From contig NZ_VYSA01000004.1 of NCBI RefSeq assembly GCF_008710745.1, forward strand, positions 62,001 through 126,000: 64,000 nucleotides of DNA, in the 5' to 3' direction. Source of the stretch: Microbacterium rhizomatis. Lineage in GTDB: Bacteria > Actinomycetota > Actinomycetes > Actinomycetales > Microbacteriaceae. The position numbers and the translations under genes were made by a program. The notes beneath the pieces are model-generated. The model made no database searches, was not told the DNA's origin, and saw only the letters and a list, made by a program, of their open reading frames with translations. Shown in pieces: positions 8,828 through 17,745 of this stretch (positions are counted from its first letter, which is position 1; each line of letters begins with the position of its first letter).

Positions 8828-10479
8828 CGGATCGTCTCATCAACCCGACGCCCAGCGTCGTCACCACGGAGAGCATCCATCGCCGCGATGTAGCCCCAAG
8901 TCAGGCCGGGTCCGATGGTTCCGCCTGCGCCCCCGTACGCCTTGCCGGTCACGCCGGCCATGACATTCCCTGCGGCGTAGAGGCCCGGCAGAGGACCTCC
9001 GTCGATTCGCTGCACGCGCCCATGTTCATCAGTCTGCGGGCCGCCCTTGGTGCCCATCGATCCGATGGTGAGCCGAACTGCGTAGAAGGGAGCACTCTCG
9101 AGCGGGCCGAGAGTCTGCCCGGCCGTCGTCGGGGCGGAACGGTCGCCCCACCATCCGTCATACGCGCTGGAGCCGCGACCGAACTGAGGATCAGCGCCCG
9201 CGACTGCCTGAGCGTTCCATTCCTCCACCGTCCGGAGTAGTCCGTTCGGCTCTACGCCGATCTTGACCGCCAAGTCTTGAAGGCTGTCGCTCGCGTGCAT
9301 CCAGTCCGGGAGTCTCTCACCGGCGTGATACCCGAAACTTCCGTACTTCACAAGGTGCTCGTGGTCGAATACCAGCCAGCCTGGATCGTTGACGTATCCA
9401 TGGACCGGATCGAGGACGTGGAAGGGACCACCCATCGAGTTGTAATCCCCTGCCTCGTTCATGAAGCGGCGACCCAGGCGGTTGACGACGATACTGCGTG
9501 GCCGGGTGCGCTCAAGCCGGATGCTGCGGCTGCGCTGGTGGCCGCCGAACTCGTCGCCGGGGATCTGCACGACGGGCACCCACCAGGCCTCGCCCATGTT
9601 TCCGAGCGCAGCGCCCTGCTGCATTGCCATCCGCAGGCCATCCCCCGTGTTGAGCGGTGGAGAGACGGGGCCGCGCATAGGGCCGCGCAGGAACGCTCGA
9701 ACGAGGCCGGCATCCCACTCGAAACCACCCGAAGCGAGGATGACCCCCCGGCGCGCTCGCACGCGCTCGTCCCGTCCGCCGGCGCTGACCACGACGCCGA
9801 CAATGGCGCCGTCCACCTCGACGAGCTCGACCACGCGCGCGCTCACTTGCGGCTCAACACCCATGTCGAGCAGACCTCGGAGCAGGGCGGCAACCAGGGC
9901 GGCGCCGCCCACGACCACGCGGCCGTCGGGCGGAACATCATCTTCTGAGCTGTAGCGAGCGCGGGTCTCGGCGTCGAAGCCCACGTTGCTCCAGTCGGCC
10001 GGAAAGCTGGTGACGCTGTCGGCCCAACCGTCGAGTGCGGTGAGGTCGAACGGCACCGATCGCAGCGATCGTCCGCCACCCGGTTTGCCGCCAGGGAGTT
10101 CCGGCTTGTAGTCAGGGAACCCCTCGGCCACCGCGAGCCGAAGCGGCGAGTGCGCCTCGAGGTAGCGCATGGCCTCTGGTGCGCGGCGAACGAAGGTGCC
10201 GACGAGGACGTCGTCCATCTGGCCGAGCGATTGTGCACGCAGATAGGCCAGTGCGTCCTCGACAGGCAGATCGAGATCAGGCTCCCGGTCGTGGGCGGGA
10301 ACCCAGATGACTCCACCCGACACCGCAGTTGTGCCACCTACGCTGTCGGCCTTTTCGAGCAGTTCGACAGTGGCGCCGAGGCTAGCGGCGGTGAGGGCAG
10401 CGGCCAGGCCGGCACCTCCGGAGCCCACGACGACTATGTCGGCTTCGCGGTCCCAACCGACCTCGACGGTGCGGTCCAT
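8824..10479 (-). CDS. FAD-dependent 3-ketosteroid-1-dehydrogenase-like flavoprotein
   Basis: Flavoprotein of 551 residues, within the normal range for KstD-type enzymes, which introduce a double bond next to a ring ketone. Seen: the FAD motif VVVGSGGAGLAAAL near residue 17, GGTTAVSGG, the RGVILASGGFEWD strand, the NEAGDYNS segment with a conserved Tyr, and KAYGGAGGTIGPG near the C-terminus, which carries the Tyr of the KstD active site. Closely related flavoproteins act on non-steroid cyclic ketones, so the substrate is open. AAAGGAG precedes the ATG. First gene of the leftward operon 10479 to 6162, with an operator 75 bases upstream. Confidence 0.88.
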   Translation of the reverse strand: MDRTVEVGWDREADIVVVGSGGAGLAAALTAASLGATVELLEKADSVGGTTAVSGGVIWVPAHDREPDLDLPVEDALAYLRAQSLGQMDDVLVGTFVRRAPEAMRYLEAHSPLRLAVAEGFPDYKPELPGGKPGGGRSLRSVPFDLTALDGWADSVTSFPADWSNVGFDAETRARYSSEDDVPPDGRVVVGGAALVAALLRGLLDMGVEPQVSARVVELVEVDGAIVGVVVSAGGRDERVRARRGVILASGGFEWDAGLVRAFLRGPMRGPVSPPLNTGDGLRMAMQQGAALGNMGEAWWVPVVQIPGDEFGGHQRSRSIRLERTRPRSIVVNRLGRRFMNEAGDYNSMGGPFHVLDPVHGYVNDPGWLVFDHEHLVKYGSFGYHAGERLPDWMHASDSLQDLAVKIGVEPNGLLRTVEEWNAQAVAGADPQFGRGSSAYDGWWGDRSAPTTAGQTLGPLESAPFYAVRLTIGSMGTKGGPQTDEHGRVQRIDGGPLPGLYAAGNVMAGVTGKAYGGAGGTIGPGLTWGYIAAMDALRGDDAGRRVDETIR

Positions 10480-10554
10480 GGCCTGCTCCTTTGCGGGTTT
10501 GAGCCGTGGTCGGCCCCAAGACTTTTATTTCATACTCTTACTCAGGTTTCAACA

Positions 10555-10574
10555 GTCAACGCGTGAGTCAACAA
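10555..10574. promoter_or_regulatory. operator, copy 2 of the TTGACTCATGAGTCAA family
   Basis: GTCAACGCGTGAGTCAACAA is identical to copy 1 at 1979-1998 except for two positions in the centre. It is enclosed by a wider inverted pair, TTTCAA at 10548 and TTGAAA at 10576. It lies upstream of the KstD-like operon. Confidence 0.6.
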
Positions 10575-10651
10575 ATTGAAAGATGGGTACGCCGGATCCC
10601 TGTCCGCACCGCGGCGACGAGCCGGACGAATGAAGGGGTTCGTCTCATGCT

Positions 10652-11638
10652 CTATTTGATCGCGATTGGATTGATCGGCGACCCGACTGCGCCCGTGACC
10701 CGGAGGGGCGGTGCGACGAGCATGAACTCATAGACACCATCGTCGGCGCAGTCGGCAGAGAGGGCTTCGAGGTCCCAGTACTCGCCGAGCATCAGGCCCA
10801 TGTCCCTCAAGCAGAGCATGTGCATCGGACAGATGGTCCCTTCGACCGCCACCTGAATGTCCTCGACTTGCAGATGGTCCGCGGCAATGGCCGCAATCTC
10901 GTGCTCGTGCAGCCATCTCGCGCAAGTCCAGTCGAGCCCAGCCGTGAAGAACGACCTGTCTCGCGTTCGCTTGTACTCCCCCGCCCAGCCGGTGTTCAGC
11001 AGAATGATGTCTCCCGAACGCACTTCGACTCCCTGCGCATCGGCCATCTCGTCGAGCTCGTGCGGGAGAATCGGATCGCCGAGCGGCACGAACCGTTCTT
11101 TCCTTCGATGTGCGACTGCATCGAGGAGGATTCCTCGTGAGGTGATTCCCTTGACATCGACCTTGTCGATCCCGCAATAGAACGCACCTCGGCTAGTGAC
11201 GGAATCAGCCGGAAAGCCGTTGTAGAGCTTCTCGTCGTAGTAGACGTGCGATAGCGCGTCCCACTGCGTCGCCGCTTGCAAGGGCATCACGATCATGTCG
11301 TCGTTGAAGCGGAATGGCCCGGGAAACAGCTCAGCGAGCTGGGTCGCCATCGTGTTCCTGGGCCAGTCCTGGGTGTACTGCAGCAGCGTCTCCGCGTCTC
11401 CCCCGTCCACCGTCATGGTGTGGATCGGGTTGGTGCGGAACTCGAAGGCGCCTTGGGGGCCACCCGAGCTGAAGTCGATACCGAGAGCGAATTGCTTGCC
11501 TGTGCGGACGAGCTTCGCCGCATCGCGGACGATTTCCGGTGTGATGAAGTTCAGTGTGCCGAGTTCGTCATCGTCGCCCCATCTGCCCCAGTTGCGAACT
11601 TCCTGCGCGAGGGTATGGAAGTCTTCAAGAGTAGCCAT
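10652..11638 (-). CDS. cyclase family (KynB-type) metal-dependent hydrolase
   Basis: Protein of 328 residues in the cyclase/KynB amidohydrolase fold family. The N-terminal NWGRWGDDDELGTLNFIT segment is typical of the larger members found in lactone- and ring-cleavage clusters. The metal-binding HxGTHxDxPxH pattern is changed to a region around QAATQWDALSHVYYD, so the metal ligands may differ from the type enzyme. In this setting it would open a lactone or cyclic ketone product of the monooxygenase at 6162-7931. AGGGAGATG precedes the ATG. It is 49 bases after the SnoaL-like gene in the same direction. Confidence 0.8.
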   Translation of the reverse strand: MATLEDFHTLAQEVRNWGRWGDDDELGTLNFITPEIVRDAAKLVRTGKQFALGIDFSSGGPQGAFEFRTNPIHTMTVDGGDAETLLQYTQDWPRNTMATQLAELFPGPFRFNDDMIVMPLQAATQWDALSHVYYDEKLYNGFPADSVTSRGAFYCGIDKVDVKGITSRGILLDAVAHRRKERFVPLGDPILPHELDEMADAQGVEVRSGDIILLNTGWAGEYKRTRDRSFFTAGLDWTCARWLHEHEIAAIAADHLQVEDIQVAVEGTICPMHMLCLRDMGLMLGEYWDLEALSADCADDGVYEFMLVAPPLRVTGAVGSPINPIAIK

Positions 11639-11687
11639 TTCATCTCCCTGTTGATCGTGCGACGCTGCGGACGCGGTCTGGTTTCCG

Positions 11688-12302
11688 TCACGCGTAGAGG
11701 TAGCGCGGGTCGACGAGGTCGAATTGGCTAAGTGGGAAGTCGGGCTCGGGAAGATCCGTTCCGAGCTCTCGCGGGCTGAGCGTGATGTCGAACTGGAAAT
11801 TGAAGGTGATCCGCTGCTCAGCGATCAGCCAGCGCCCGTCGACCTTCTTCATGCGATTGACGTAGGTGCCTCCGTGCATGCTCGGCTCGCCCTCCCAAGG
11901 CACGAAGTAGGCGAGCAGCCGACATGTCAGCAACGCCGTGTCGCGATCGTCGGATTCATACGTCACGTAGAGCCCCGTCGCGTAGTGCATGATCATCTTC
12001 TGACCGCCGACGAGGTATTCGTAACTCGCTCGAAGAGAGTCCCGGCCGATGAAGGTGCCTCTGCCGTTGATCTGGACTGCGTCGTCGGTGAAGCAGTCCA
12101 GCGCGCCTTCGATGTCGTGCGCGTCGTACGTATTGTGATATCGGCGCAGTACTGCCTTGATCTCGAGATCGTCCTCGAGTCGCTGAACGCGGTCTTCGAG
12201 CGTTGTGCCGACGTCGAGAGCCTTGATGTCGGCGTGAGCCTGGGTGTTGGCCGGAGTCCAGAAGCCCTCTGACCAGCTGCGCAGATCCTCTTCAAATCCC
12301 AT
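11688..12302 (-). CDS. SnoaL/NTF2-like protein
   Basis: Cone-shaped NTF2-fold protein of 204 residues. The core begins with LEDDLEIKAVLRRYHNTYDAHDIEG, then DCFTDDAVQINGRGTFIGRDSLR, and ends in WLIAEQRITF. The fold includes ring isomerases, hydratases and scytalone-type dehydratases, so an isomerase or dehydratase step on the ring substrate is plausible; no residue fixes the reaction. It has an extra N-terminal segment of about 45 residues. It lies 5 bases after the acyl-CoA synthetase stop and is clearly part of that operon. Two further NTF2 folds occur in this cluster (19016-19435 and the head of 6162-7931). Confidence 0.78.
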   Translation of the reverse strand: MGFEEDLRSWSEGFWTPANTQAHADIKALDVGTTLEDRVQRLEDDLEIKAVLRRYHNTYDAHDIEGALDCFTDDAVQINGRGTFIGRDSLRASYEYLVGGQKMIMHYATGLYVTYESDDRDTALLTCRLLAYFVPWEGEPSMHGGTYVNRMKKVDGRWLIAEQRITFNFQFDITLSPRELGTDLPEPDFPLSQFDLVDPRYLYA

Positions 12303-12307
12303 CGGTA

Positions 12308-14011
12308 TCAGTTCCTTTCGTGCCGCTGAGCATCCGCGAGTGGGTTCTCACGGACAGATGACATGGCGTCGTCACGCAGACGACGCTTCAGGATCTTCCC
12401 GTTGTTCGATTTCGGCAGCTCAGTGACGAACTCGATTTCCGTCGGGCATTTGTAGACCGCCAGTCGCTCGCGCACGAAGCTCGTGAGTTCTGCGACGGTG
12501 ACACTGGGCACGTCGGAGCGCGTGCTCACGTACGCGCGGACTGTTTCGCCGCGATAGGGATGCGGAATCCCAACGACGGCGACTTCGCGAACATCCGGAT
12601 GCTGGTAGAGCACGTCTTCAACTTCGCGCGGCACGACGTTCCAGCCGGAAGCGATGATGATGTCCTTGATCCGGTCGACGAGGAAGAACCATCCGATGCT
12701 GCTCATCCTGACGAGATCGCCGGTGCGCAGCCACCCGTCCACGAACGCCGCTTCAGTCGCGTCTTCGTTTCTCCAGTAGCCTCTGACCACCTGCGGGCCG
12801 CGGATGACCAGTTCCCCCAGCTCTCCGACCTGGACGTCCGCGCCCGTGGTATCGACGATGCGGGCATCGGTTCCAGGCACCGGCACACCGATCGCGAGCG
12901 CGCCGGTCTCGGGGTCGACCGGGATACTGGCGCCGACGGGTGCAAGATGTGTCGGGCCCGTTGCTTCGGTGAGTCCGTACGCCGTGCGAATCTCGCCGCC
13001 GAACCTCTCCCGCCATCGACTGACCAGCGTGGGGGGTACGGGGGCGCCGCCACAGTAGGTCTTCGTGAGCGACGAGAGGTCCTCAGGTGTGAGGAGCGGG
13101 TCATCCAGTAGAGCGATGTACAGGGTCGGTGGGGCGACGACGAATGTGGGACGATGCTCGATGATCGCGTCTCGGATGACTCCGTGCTGGAAGCGATAGT
13201 GAAGGACATAGCAGGCGCCGGCAGCGAGGGTGGCGACGAGGCCCGTGATGAGTCCGGTGGTCCCGCTCATCGGAGCGAGACCCAAGATGCGGTCGGTCGA
13301 CACGAGTGGAACCCAGTTCCGGTATGTGTCCCCCGCGTACGCAGCAGCCGCGTGATGGTTCACCGCCCCCTTTGCACGCCCCGTCGTGCCGGACGTGTAG
13401 GTGATGAATGCCACGTCAGATGGCTGAATCTCGGCCCGCGCGAAACTCGCTTTCCGATGAGTCTCGATCTCTCGCCCCAGCGAAGGCAACACACCGGGTC
13501 CGGGAACTGACGGCAGCACTCGGTCGTCGGCTCTGCGCTGGTAGTCATCCGGCGAAGCGGCAAACGCGAGGACGTGAGGGCGGAGCTCCAGGACCTCGGC
13601 GGCAATGTCTTCTCCGCTCCCGGTCTCGACAATCAGCACCGCCAGTCCGGCGTCGTCCACGACGAATGCGAGTTCATCTACGCGGTACATCGGGTTGATC
13701 GGAACGACCGCCATCCCCAGGTACCAAGCAGCAAGGACGGCGATCACGAAATGAGGAGTGTTCTGGAGGCAGATGCCGAGTCGGTCTCCGTGCACGAGTC
13801 CACGTTGTGAGAGTGCAGCGGCCAACGCTCGGGCTTCATCGTCTAAGGACTTGTAGGTGAGCGTGCCATCGAAGTACGAGATCGCTTCGGCATCAGGGTT
13901 GCTCCGAAGGCTGGCCTGGAAGAGCTCCATCGCGTTTCGGATGCCGGTCCGCAGCCCGTGCTCGACGCCTTCGGGATACAGCGCGTACCAGGGCGCAGCG
14001 ATCCCGGGCAT
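12308..14011 (-). CDS. AMP-dependent acyl-CoA synthetase (FadD-like)
   Basis: Adenylate-forming acyl-CoA ligase of about 567 residues. Seen: P-loop-like YTSGTTGRAKG near residue 210, YGLTEATG, the adenosine-ribose motif GWLRTGD, and the C-terminal catalytic Lys in SNNGKILKR. It would activate the free acid substrate at the head of the pathway. The ATG at 14011 is preferred because AAGGAGTC precedes it by seven bases; an ATG 63 bases further upstream also starts an open frame but has no ribosome site and adds a non-homologous leader. The gene is at the head of the leftward operon that includes the SnoaL protein and the cyclase-family hydrolase. Confidence 0.9.
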   Translation of the reverse strand: MPGIAAPWYALYPEGVEHGLRTGIRNAMELFQASLRSNPDAEAISYFDGTLTYKSLDDEARALAAALSQRGLVHGDRLGICLQNTPHFVIAVLAAWYLGMAVVPINPMYRVDELAFVVDDAGLAVLIVETGSGEDIAAEVLELRPHVLAFAASPDDYQRRADDRVLPSVPGPGVLPSLGREIETHRKASFARAEIQPSDVAFITYTSGTTGRAKGAVNHHAAAAYAGDTYRNWVPLVSTDRILGLAPMSGTTGLITGLVATLAAGACYVLHYRFQHGVIRDAIIEHRPTFVVAPPTLYIALLDDPLLTPEDLSSLTKTYCGGAPVPPTLVSRWRERFGGEIRTAYGLTEATGPTHLAPVGASIPVDPETGALAIGVPVPGTDARIVDTTGADVQVGELGELVIRGPQVVRGYWRNEDATEAAFVDGWLRTGDLVRMSSIGWFFLVDRIKDIIIASGWNVVPREVEDVLYQHPDVREVAVVGIPHPYRGETVRAYVSTRSDVPSVTVAELTSFVRERLAVYKCPTEIEFVTELPKSNNGKILKRRLRDDAMSSVRENPLADAQRHERN

Positions 14012-14089
14012 CACGACTCCTTCGTCCTTCGATGGATACCATGCATCCGTCACGCAAATCTTATCATGATTCATTTATCCACCCGCTAG

Positions 14090-15091
14090 TCATTTTTTGA
14101 TCTTAAGTTGGAATGACACCAACGCGGCGGCAATGGCGATAGCCAAAGCCTGGACGATTAGCTGCATGGACGAGGGGGCGCCGATGGCATAGAGGAACTG
14201 GACCAACAGTGTGAGAAACGCAGCCGCAACGACCGTGCCTATGACTGATCCCTTGCCGCCGCTGAGTGACGTGCCTCCGACGACGACGGCGGCGACCGAG
14301 GAGAAGAGATACGTGTTGCCGATCCCGACTCCCGGAGTACGGAGGTAGCCCACCAGTGCAACGCCGGCCAGAGCGAAGCAGAATCCCGCCGCGACGTACG
14401 CGCCGAAGATGTACCTGGAGGTCGGAATGCCGGAGACCTTCGTGGCTCGAGGAGACGCGCCGGTGGCGACGAACCAGCGCCCGCCGACCGTGAACCGAAG
14501 GTAGACGAACACCGCCGCGATCGGGATGGCGAGTACGAGCAGCAGGTTCGGGATCCCGAGCGTGCGCGCGACCGCGAAGTCCGCGAGCGCATCCGGGGCT
14601 GCGGTATTGCGTCCCGCAGTGACCGTGAAGAACGCACCGAGAGCCAGCGCGTTCGCGGCCAGACTCACGATGATCGGCGTGATCTTCAGCCACGTCACCG
14701 CGAGGCCGATGATGCAACCCATCGCTGTCCCCGCGGCCAGCGCGCAAACGGCGGCGAGCGGGAGCATTTCGTCGGAGCCATCGGAGAGGTTCGTGACGAG
14801 CGCGGCGGCGAGGGCGACGTTCCCTGGCACGCTGAGATCGATGCCGCGCTGCTGAATCACCAGCATCTGGCCGATCGAGACGAGAGCGAGGACCGCCCAG
14901 ACCGGCGCGAGCGTGAGAAGCGAGCTGGGTTGGACGACGCTTGGTGCCCAGATGAGGCATGCCACCACGAGGACGAGCATTGTCGCCAGCAGACCAGGAA
15001 GAGCGCCTCTCGTGAGTGCGCGTGTGGCCGCAAGGGTGGGCGGGGCGATCTGCTCTGCGTCAACCACTGGCACTCGTTGCTCCCCCCTCAT
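14090..15091 (-). CDS. ABC transporter permease (CUT2/RbsC type)
   Basis: Inner-membrane permease of 333 residues with about nine hydrophobic helices. The EAA-like loop and the GGTSLSGGKGSVIGT segment near the C-terminus are typical of RbsC/branched CUT2 permeases. The ATG at 15091 overlaps the stop of the fused ATPase-permease (ATGA) and has GAGGACGA upstream, so the longer reading to 15163 is not needed. It supplies the second permease half; the first is the C-terminal third of the neighbouring protein. Substrate is unknown, but its place inside a ring-degradation cluster suggests uptake of the pathway substrate or a breakdown product rather than a sugar. Confidence 0.88.
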   Translation of the reverse strand: MRGEQRVPVVDAEQIAPPTLAATRALTRGALPGLLATMLVLVVACLIWAPSVVQPSSLLTLAPVWAVLALVSIGQMLVIQQRGIDLSVPGNVALAAALVTNLSDGSDEMLPLAAVCALAAGTAMGCIIGLAVTWLKITPIIVSLAANALALGAFFTVTAGRNTAAPDALADFAVARTLGIPNLLLVLAIPIAAVFVYLRFTVGGRWFVATGASPRATKVSGIPTSRYIFGAYVAAGFCFALAGVALVGYLRTPGVGIGNTYLFSSVAAVVVGGTSLSGGKGSVIGTVVAAAFLTLLVQFLYAIGAPSSMQLIVQALAIAIAAALVSFQLKIKK

Positions 15092-17607
15092 GCTGTCGTC
15101 CTCGCGCGGCTGAAGAGTCCGGCTGCAAGCAGCGTGGTCGCCCCGATCAGGTAGTACTGCCACGCGTCACCTAGGCGAAGGAATGCGATCGACGAGTTGA
15201 CGGTCTGGATTAGCAGCGCCCCCAGAGCCGCTCCCACGAAGGAAGCCCTACCTCCGAAGATGCTTGCGCCCCCAAGGACGACGGCGGTGATGGATGTCAA
15301 GGTGTAGTTGATTCCCGCCGTGGGGTCTCCGGTCCCGACCTGCGCCATGAGCATGTAGGCAGCGAGCATCGTGAGCAGTGCGCTGAGGAGGTATGCCAGT
15401 AGCCGTACGCGTCGAGGTCGCACCCCAAGTCGAAGAGCAGAGTGATCGTCCGACCCGACAGCTCGCGCGGAGACTCCGAGAATCGTTCGCTTCAAAGAGA
15501 CCTGGAGTGCAACCGCAAGGATGACCGCGACTATCGCGGCGACGGGCGCGAACCCGATCTTCCACTTCACGATGTCGGTGACGATCGGGTTGATATCGCC
15601 CTCGACCGTCGGTCGCAGAAGCAGCGAAATCCCCTGAAGTCCTATGAACGTCACAAGAGTGGCGATGACCGGCTGAAGGCCCACACGCAGAGTAAGGAAC
15701 GCGTTCGTCGCCCCGACCGCCAAGGCGGCCAATGCGACCACTCCAACCCCGAACAGCACCCCGATGCCGTCGGTTTCACTGTTCAGCACAAAGGTGCCCA
15801 CGACAAGAAGGAATCCCATGAGGGGACCTACCGACAGGTCGAAGCCGCCGACGAGCATGACCACCTGCTGACCGAGCGCCACAAGGCACAGTGCTGCGAA
15901 CAGCGTCAGTATGCTCGCGATGCTCCGCTCGGACAGGAATCTATCGTTCGAGCTCTGCGTGAAGATGGTCAGCGCAGCGATGGCGATGATGAGTCCAAAG
16001 CTCGCTGCGTACTCGTGCCGAGAGATGCGCGACCATACTGATGTACGCCCTGTTGCCCTGACTGTGCGCTCGGATGCAGCCGACAGCACCGCCGCTGCGA
16101 TCTTCTCCGGGTCAACATCGGTGCCGGAGAGTTCGGCGACGACATGGCCCCTGGACAGCACCAGAATGCGATCCGCGAGTTGAGCGAGCTCCTCGAGGTC
16201 GGTCGACGCGACGAGGACTGCTGCACCATCGCGTGCAGCTCCGTGAAGCAGCGCGTACACGTCCTGCCGTGCGCCGATATCGACACCCTGGGTGGGCTCG
16301 TCGGCGAGAAGAACTCGTGGCGACTGCTCAAGCGTCCGACCGAACACGACCTTCTGCTGATTGCCCCCCGAGAGTGTCTCAATAGGCGTCTCGGGGCTCG
16401 TCGCCTTTATCCTCAGGTCGCGCCAAGCCCGAGAAACTATGCGCGCCTCCGCTCCGCGGTCGACGAACGTCCGCCAGAAGGCAGGTGGGCCGGAGAGCGT
16501 GAGGTTCTCTCGCACGCTCAACCCGCGGACGATGCCTTCATTGCGTCGGTCGCCTGGGATGAGTCGCACTCCTGCACGTGCCGCACTGGCGGTACCACCG
16601 AGCCTCAGCGATCTGCCATCGATCGTGACGCTGCCCTTGGCACCCTGAAGCCCGGCCAGGGCAGCAAGGATCTCCCGCTGGCCATGACCATCGATGCCGG
16701 CGAGTCCCACTATCTCGCCGGCACGCACCTTGAAGCTGACGTTCGTGAGCGCGGCGTTCTCAAGCTTGCTCACTTCCAGTCGGAACGGCCGCTCATCGTC
16801 CGCGTCGGAGGATCGGACGCCCAGAGACTTATCCTCACCACTCGAACTCAGCTCGCGACCGACGACGAGTCGGACGATCTCATCCGTAGTGAGGTCCGTG
16901 GTTATGAACGTTCCCTCGCACACTCCATCACGCATGACGCTGATGCGGTCGGAGATCTCTCGCACATCCCCAATGCGATGCGAGATGTAGACGACGGAGC
17001 TACCGCTGGCGACCAGGGCGCGGATGCCCGCGAACAGTCGTGTGGTGCCGATGGCGTCAAGGTGCTCGGTGGGTTCGTCGAGGACAAGGACTTGGGGCTG
17101 GGACGCGAAGGCTCGGGCGATCTCCACCAGGCAACGACGATCCGGCGGGAGATCCTCCACCAGGTCATGGGGTGAGATCGCAGACCCTACCCATGGCTCG
17201 AGAATGCCGGCACTCCACTCTGCGACCGCTGTCCACGAGGGCCGGGATTGAGCCGGGGTAGCGAGAAGAATGTTCTCTGCGACGGAGAGTGCCGGGACAA
17301 GTGCCGGTTCCTGATGCACCACCACGATCCCGAGGTCGCGGGCGACCAATGGGCTCATCTCGGTCACCTCATCGCCAGCGACGAGGATGCGCCCCTGCTC
17401 AGGTCGGAGTTCTCCGGCCGCGACAGCCATGAGCGTCGACTTGCCCGCTCCATTCTCGCCAATCAGGGCGTGAACCTCGCCAGGACGAACTTCGATCGAC
17501 ACGTTGTCGAGTGCTCGAACGCCTGGGAACACTTTCGTGACATCTACCAGTTCGAGCAGAGTGGATGGCATGTCGAGCGAGCCGTTGTCAGTCTGGCTAT
17601 CACTCAT
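15088..17607 (-). CDS. fused ABC transporter: two ATPase domains plus permease
   Basis: Protein of 839 residues. Residues about 15-510 are an RbsA/MglA-type tandem ATPase: Walker A GENGAGKST near 54, Walker B VLVLDEPTEHLDA near 172, then a second domain with the degenerate P-loop GLAGIDGHGQRE usual for this family, a good signature LSGGNQQKV and VLLADEPTQGVDIG. Residues about 525-839 are a complete RbsC-type permease (LVALGQQVVMLVGGFDLSVGP, LGGASIFGGRAS). In the usual CUT2 layout ATPase and permease are separate genes. No stop or frame change is visible at the junction, so this is a true fusion in the given sequence. Confidence 0.9.
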   Translation of the reverse strand: MSDSQTDNGSLDMPSTLLELVDVTKVFPGVRALDNVSIEVRPGEVHALIGENGAGKSTLMAVAAGELRPEQGRILVAGDEVTEMSPLVARDLGIVVVHQEPALVPALSVAENILLATPAQSRPSWTAVAEWSAGILEPWVGSAISPHDLVEDLPPDRRCLVEIARAFASQPQVLVLDEPTEHLDAIGTTRLFAGIRALVASGSSVVYISHRIGDVREISDRISVMRDGVCEGTFITTDLTTDEIVRLVVGRELSSSGEDKSLGVRSSDADDERPFRLEVSKLENAALTNVSFKVRAGEIVGLAGIDGHGQREILAALAGLQGAKGSVTIDGRSLRLGGTASAARAGVRLIPGDRRNEGIVRGLSVRENLTLSGPPAFWRTFVDRGAEARIVSRAWRDLRIKATSPETPIETLSGGNQQKVVFGRTLEQSPRVLLADEPTQGVDIGARQDVYALLHGAARDGAAVLVASTDLEELAQLADRILVLSRGHVVAELSGTDVDPEKIAAAVLSAASERTVRATGRTSVWSRISRHEYAASFGLIIAIAALTIFTQSSNDRFLSERSIASILTLFAALCLVALGQQVVMLVGGFDLSVGPLMGFLLVVGTFVLNSETDGIGVLFGVGVVALAALAVGATNAFLTLRVGLQPVIATLVTFIGLQGISLLLRPTVEGDINPIVTDIVKWKIGFAPVAAIVAVILAVALQVSLKRTILGVSARAVGSDDHSALRLGVRPRRVRLLAYLLSALLTMLAAYMLMAQVGTGDPTAGINYTLTSITAVVLGGASIFGGRASFVGAALGALLIQTVNSSIAFLRLGDAWQYYLIGATTLLAAGLFSRARTTA

Positions 17608-17703
17608 GGTGTGCTGGTCTCCCGTGACGCGTCGTTCGATGGGTGCGGAGGCGTTCCTGGGCTTGAGGTCTGCGCTGCGTTTGCCCGCGCCGTCGAGCCG
17701 AGC

Positions 17704-17738
17704 GTCCGGCTACCGAGTGCTTCACTCGGCAGCCGGAC
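17704..17738. terminator. intercistronic hairpin between binding protein and transporter genes
   Basis: Stem of 8 plus 7 base pairs with one internal mismatch and a 3-base loop (arms 17704-17719 and 17723-17738). It lies in the 138-base gap after the substrate-binding protein stop. There is no U tract, so it is more likely a partial terminator or mRNA-stabilising element that keeps the binding protein more abundant than the membrane parts. Confidence 0.65.
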
Positions 17739-17745
17739 TCGACTC

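Noticed and set aside
14059..14075. Possible fourth copy of the TTGACTCATGAGTCAA operator upstream of the synthetase
   Set aside because: Only 10 of 16 positions match and one arm is absent; too weak to list as a site.
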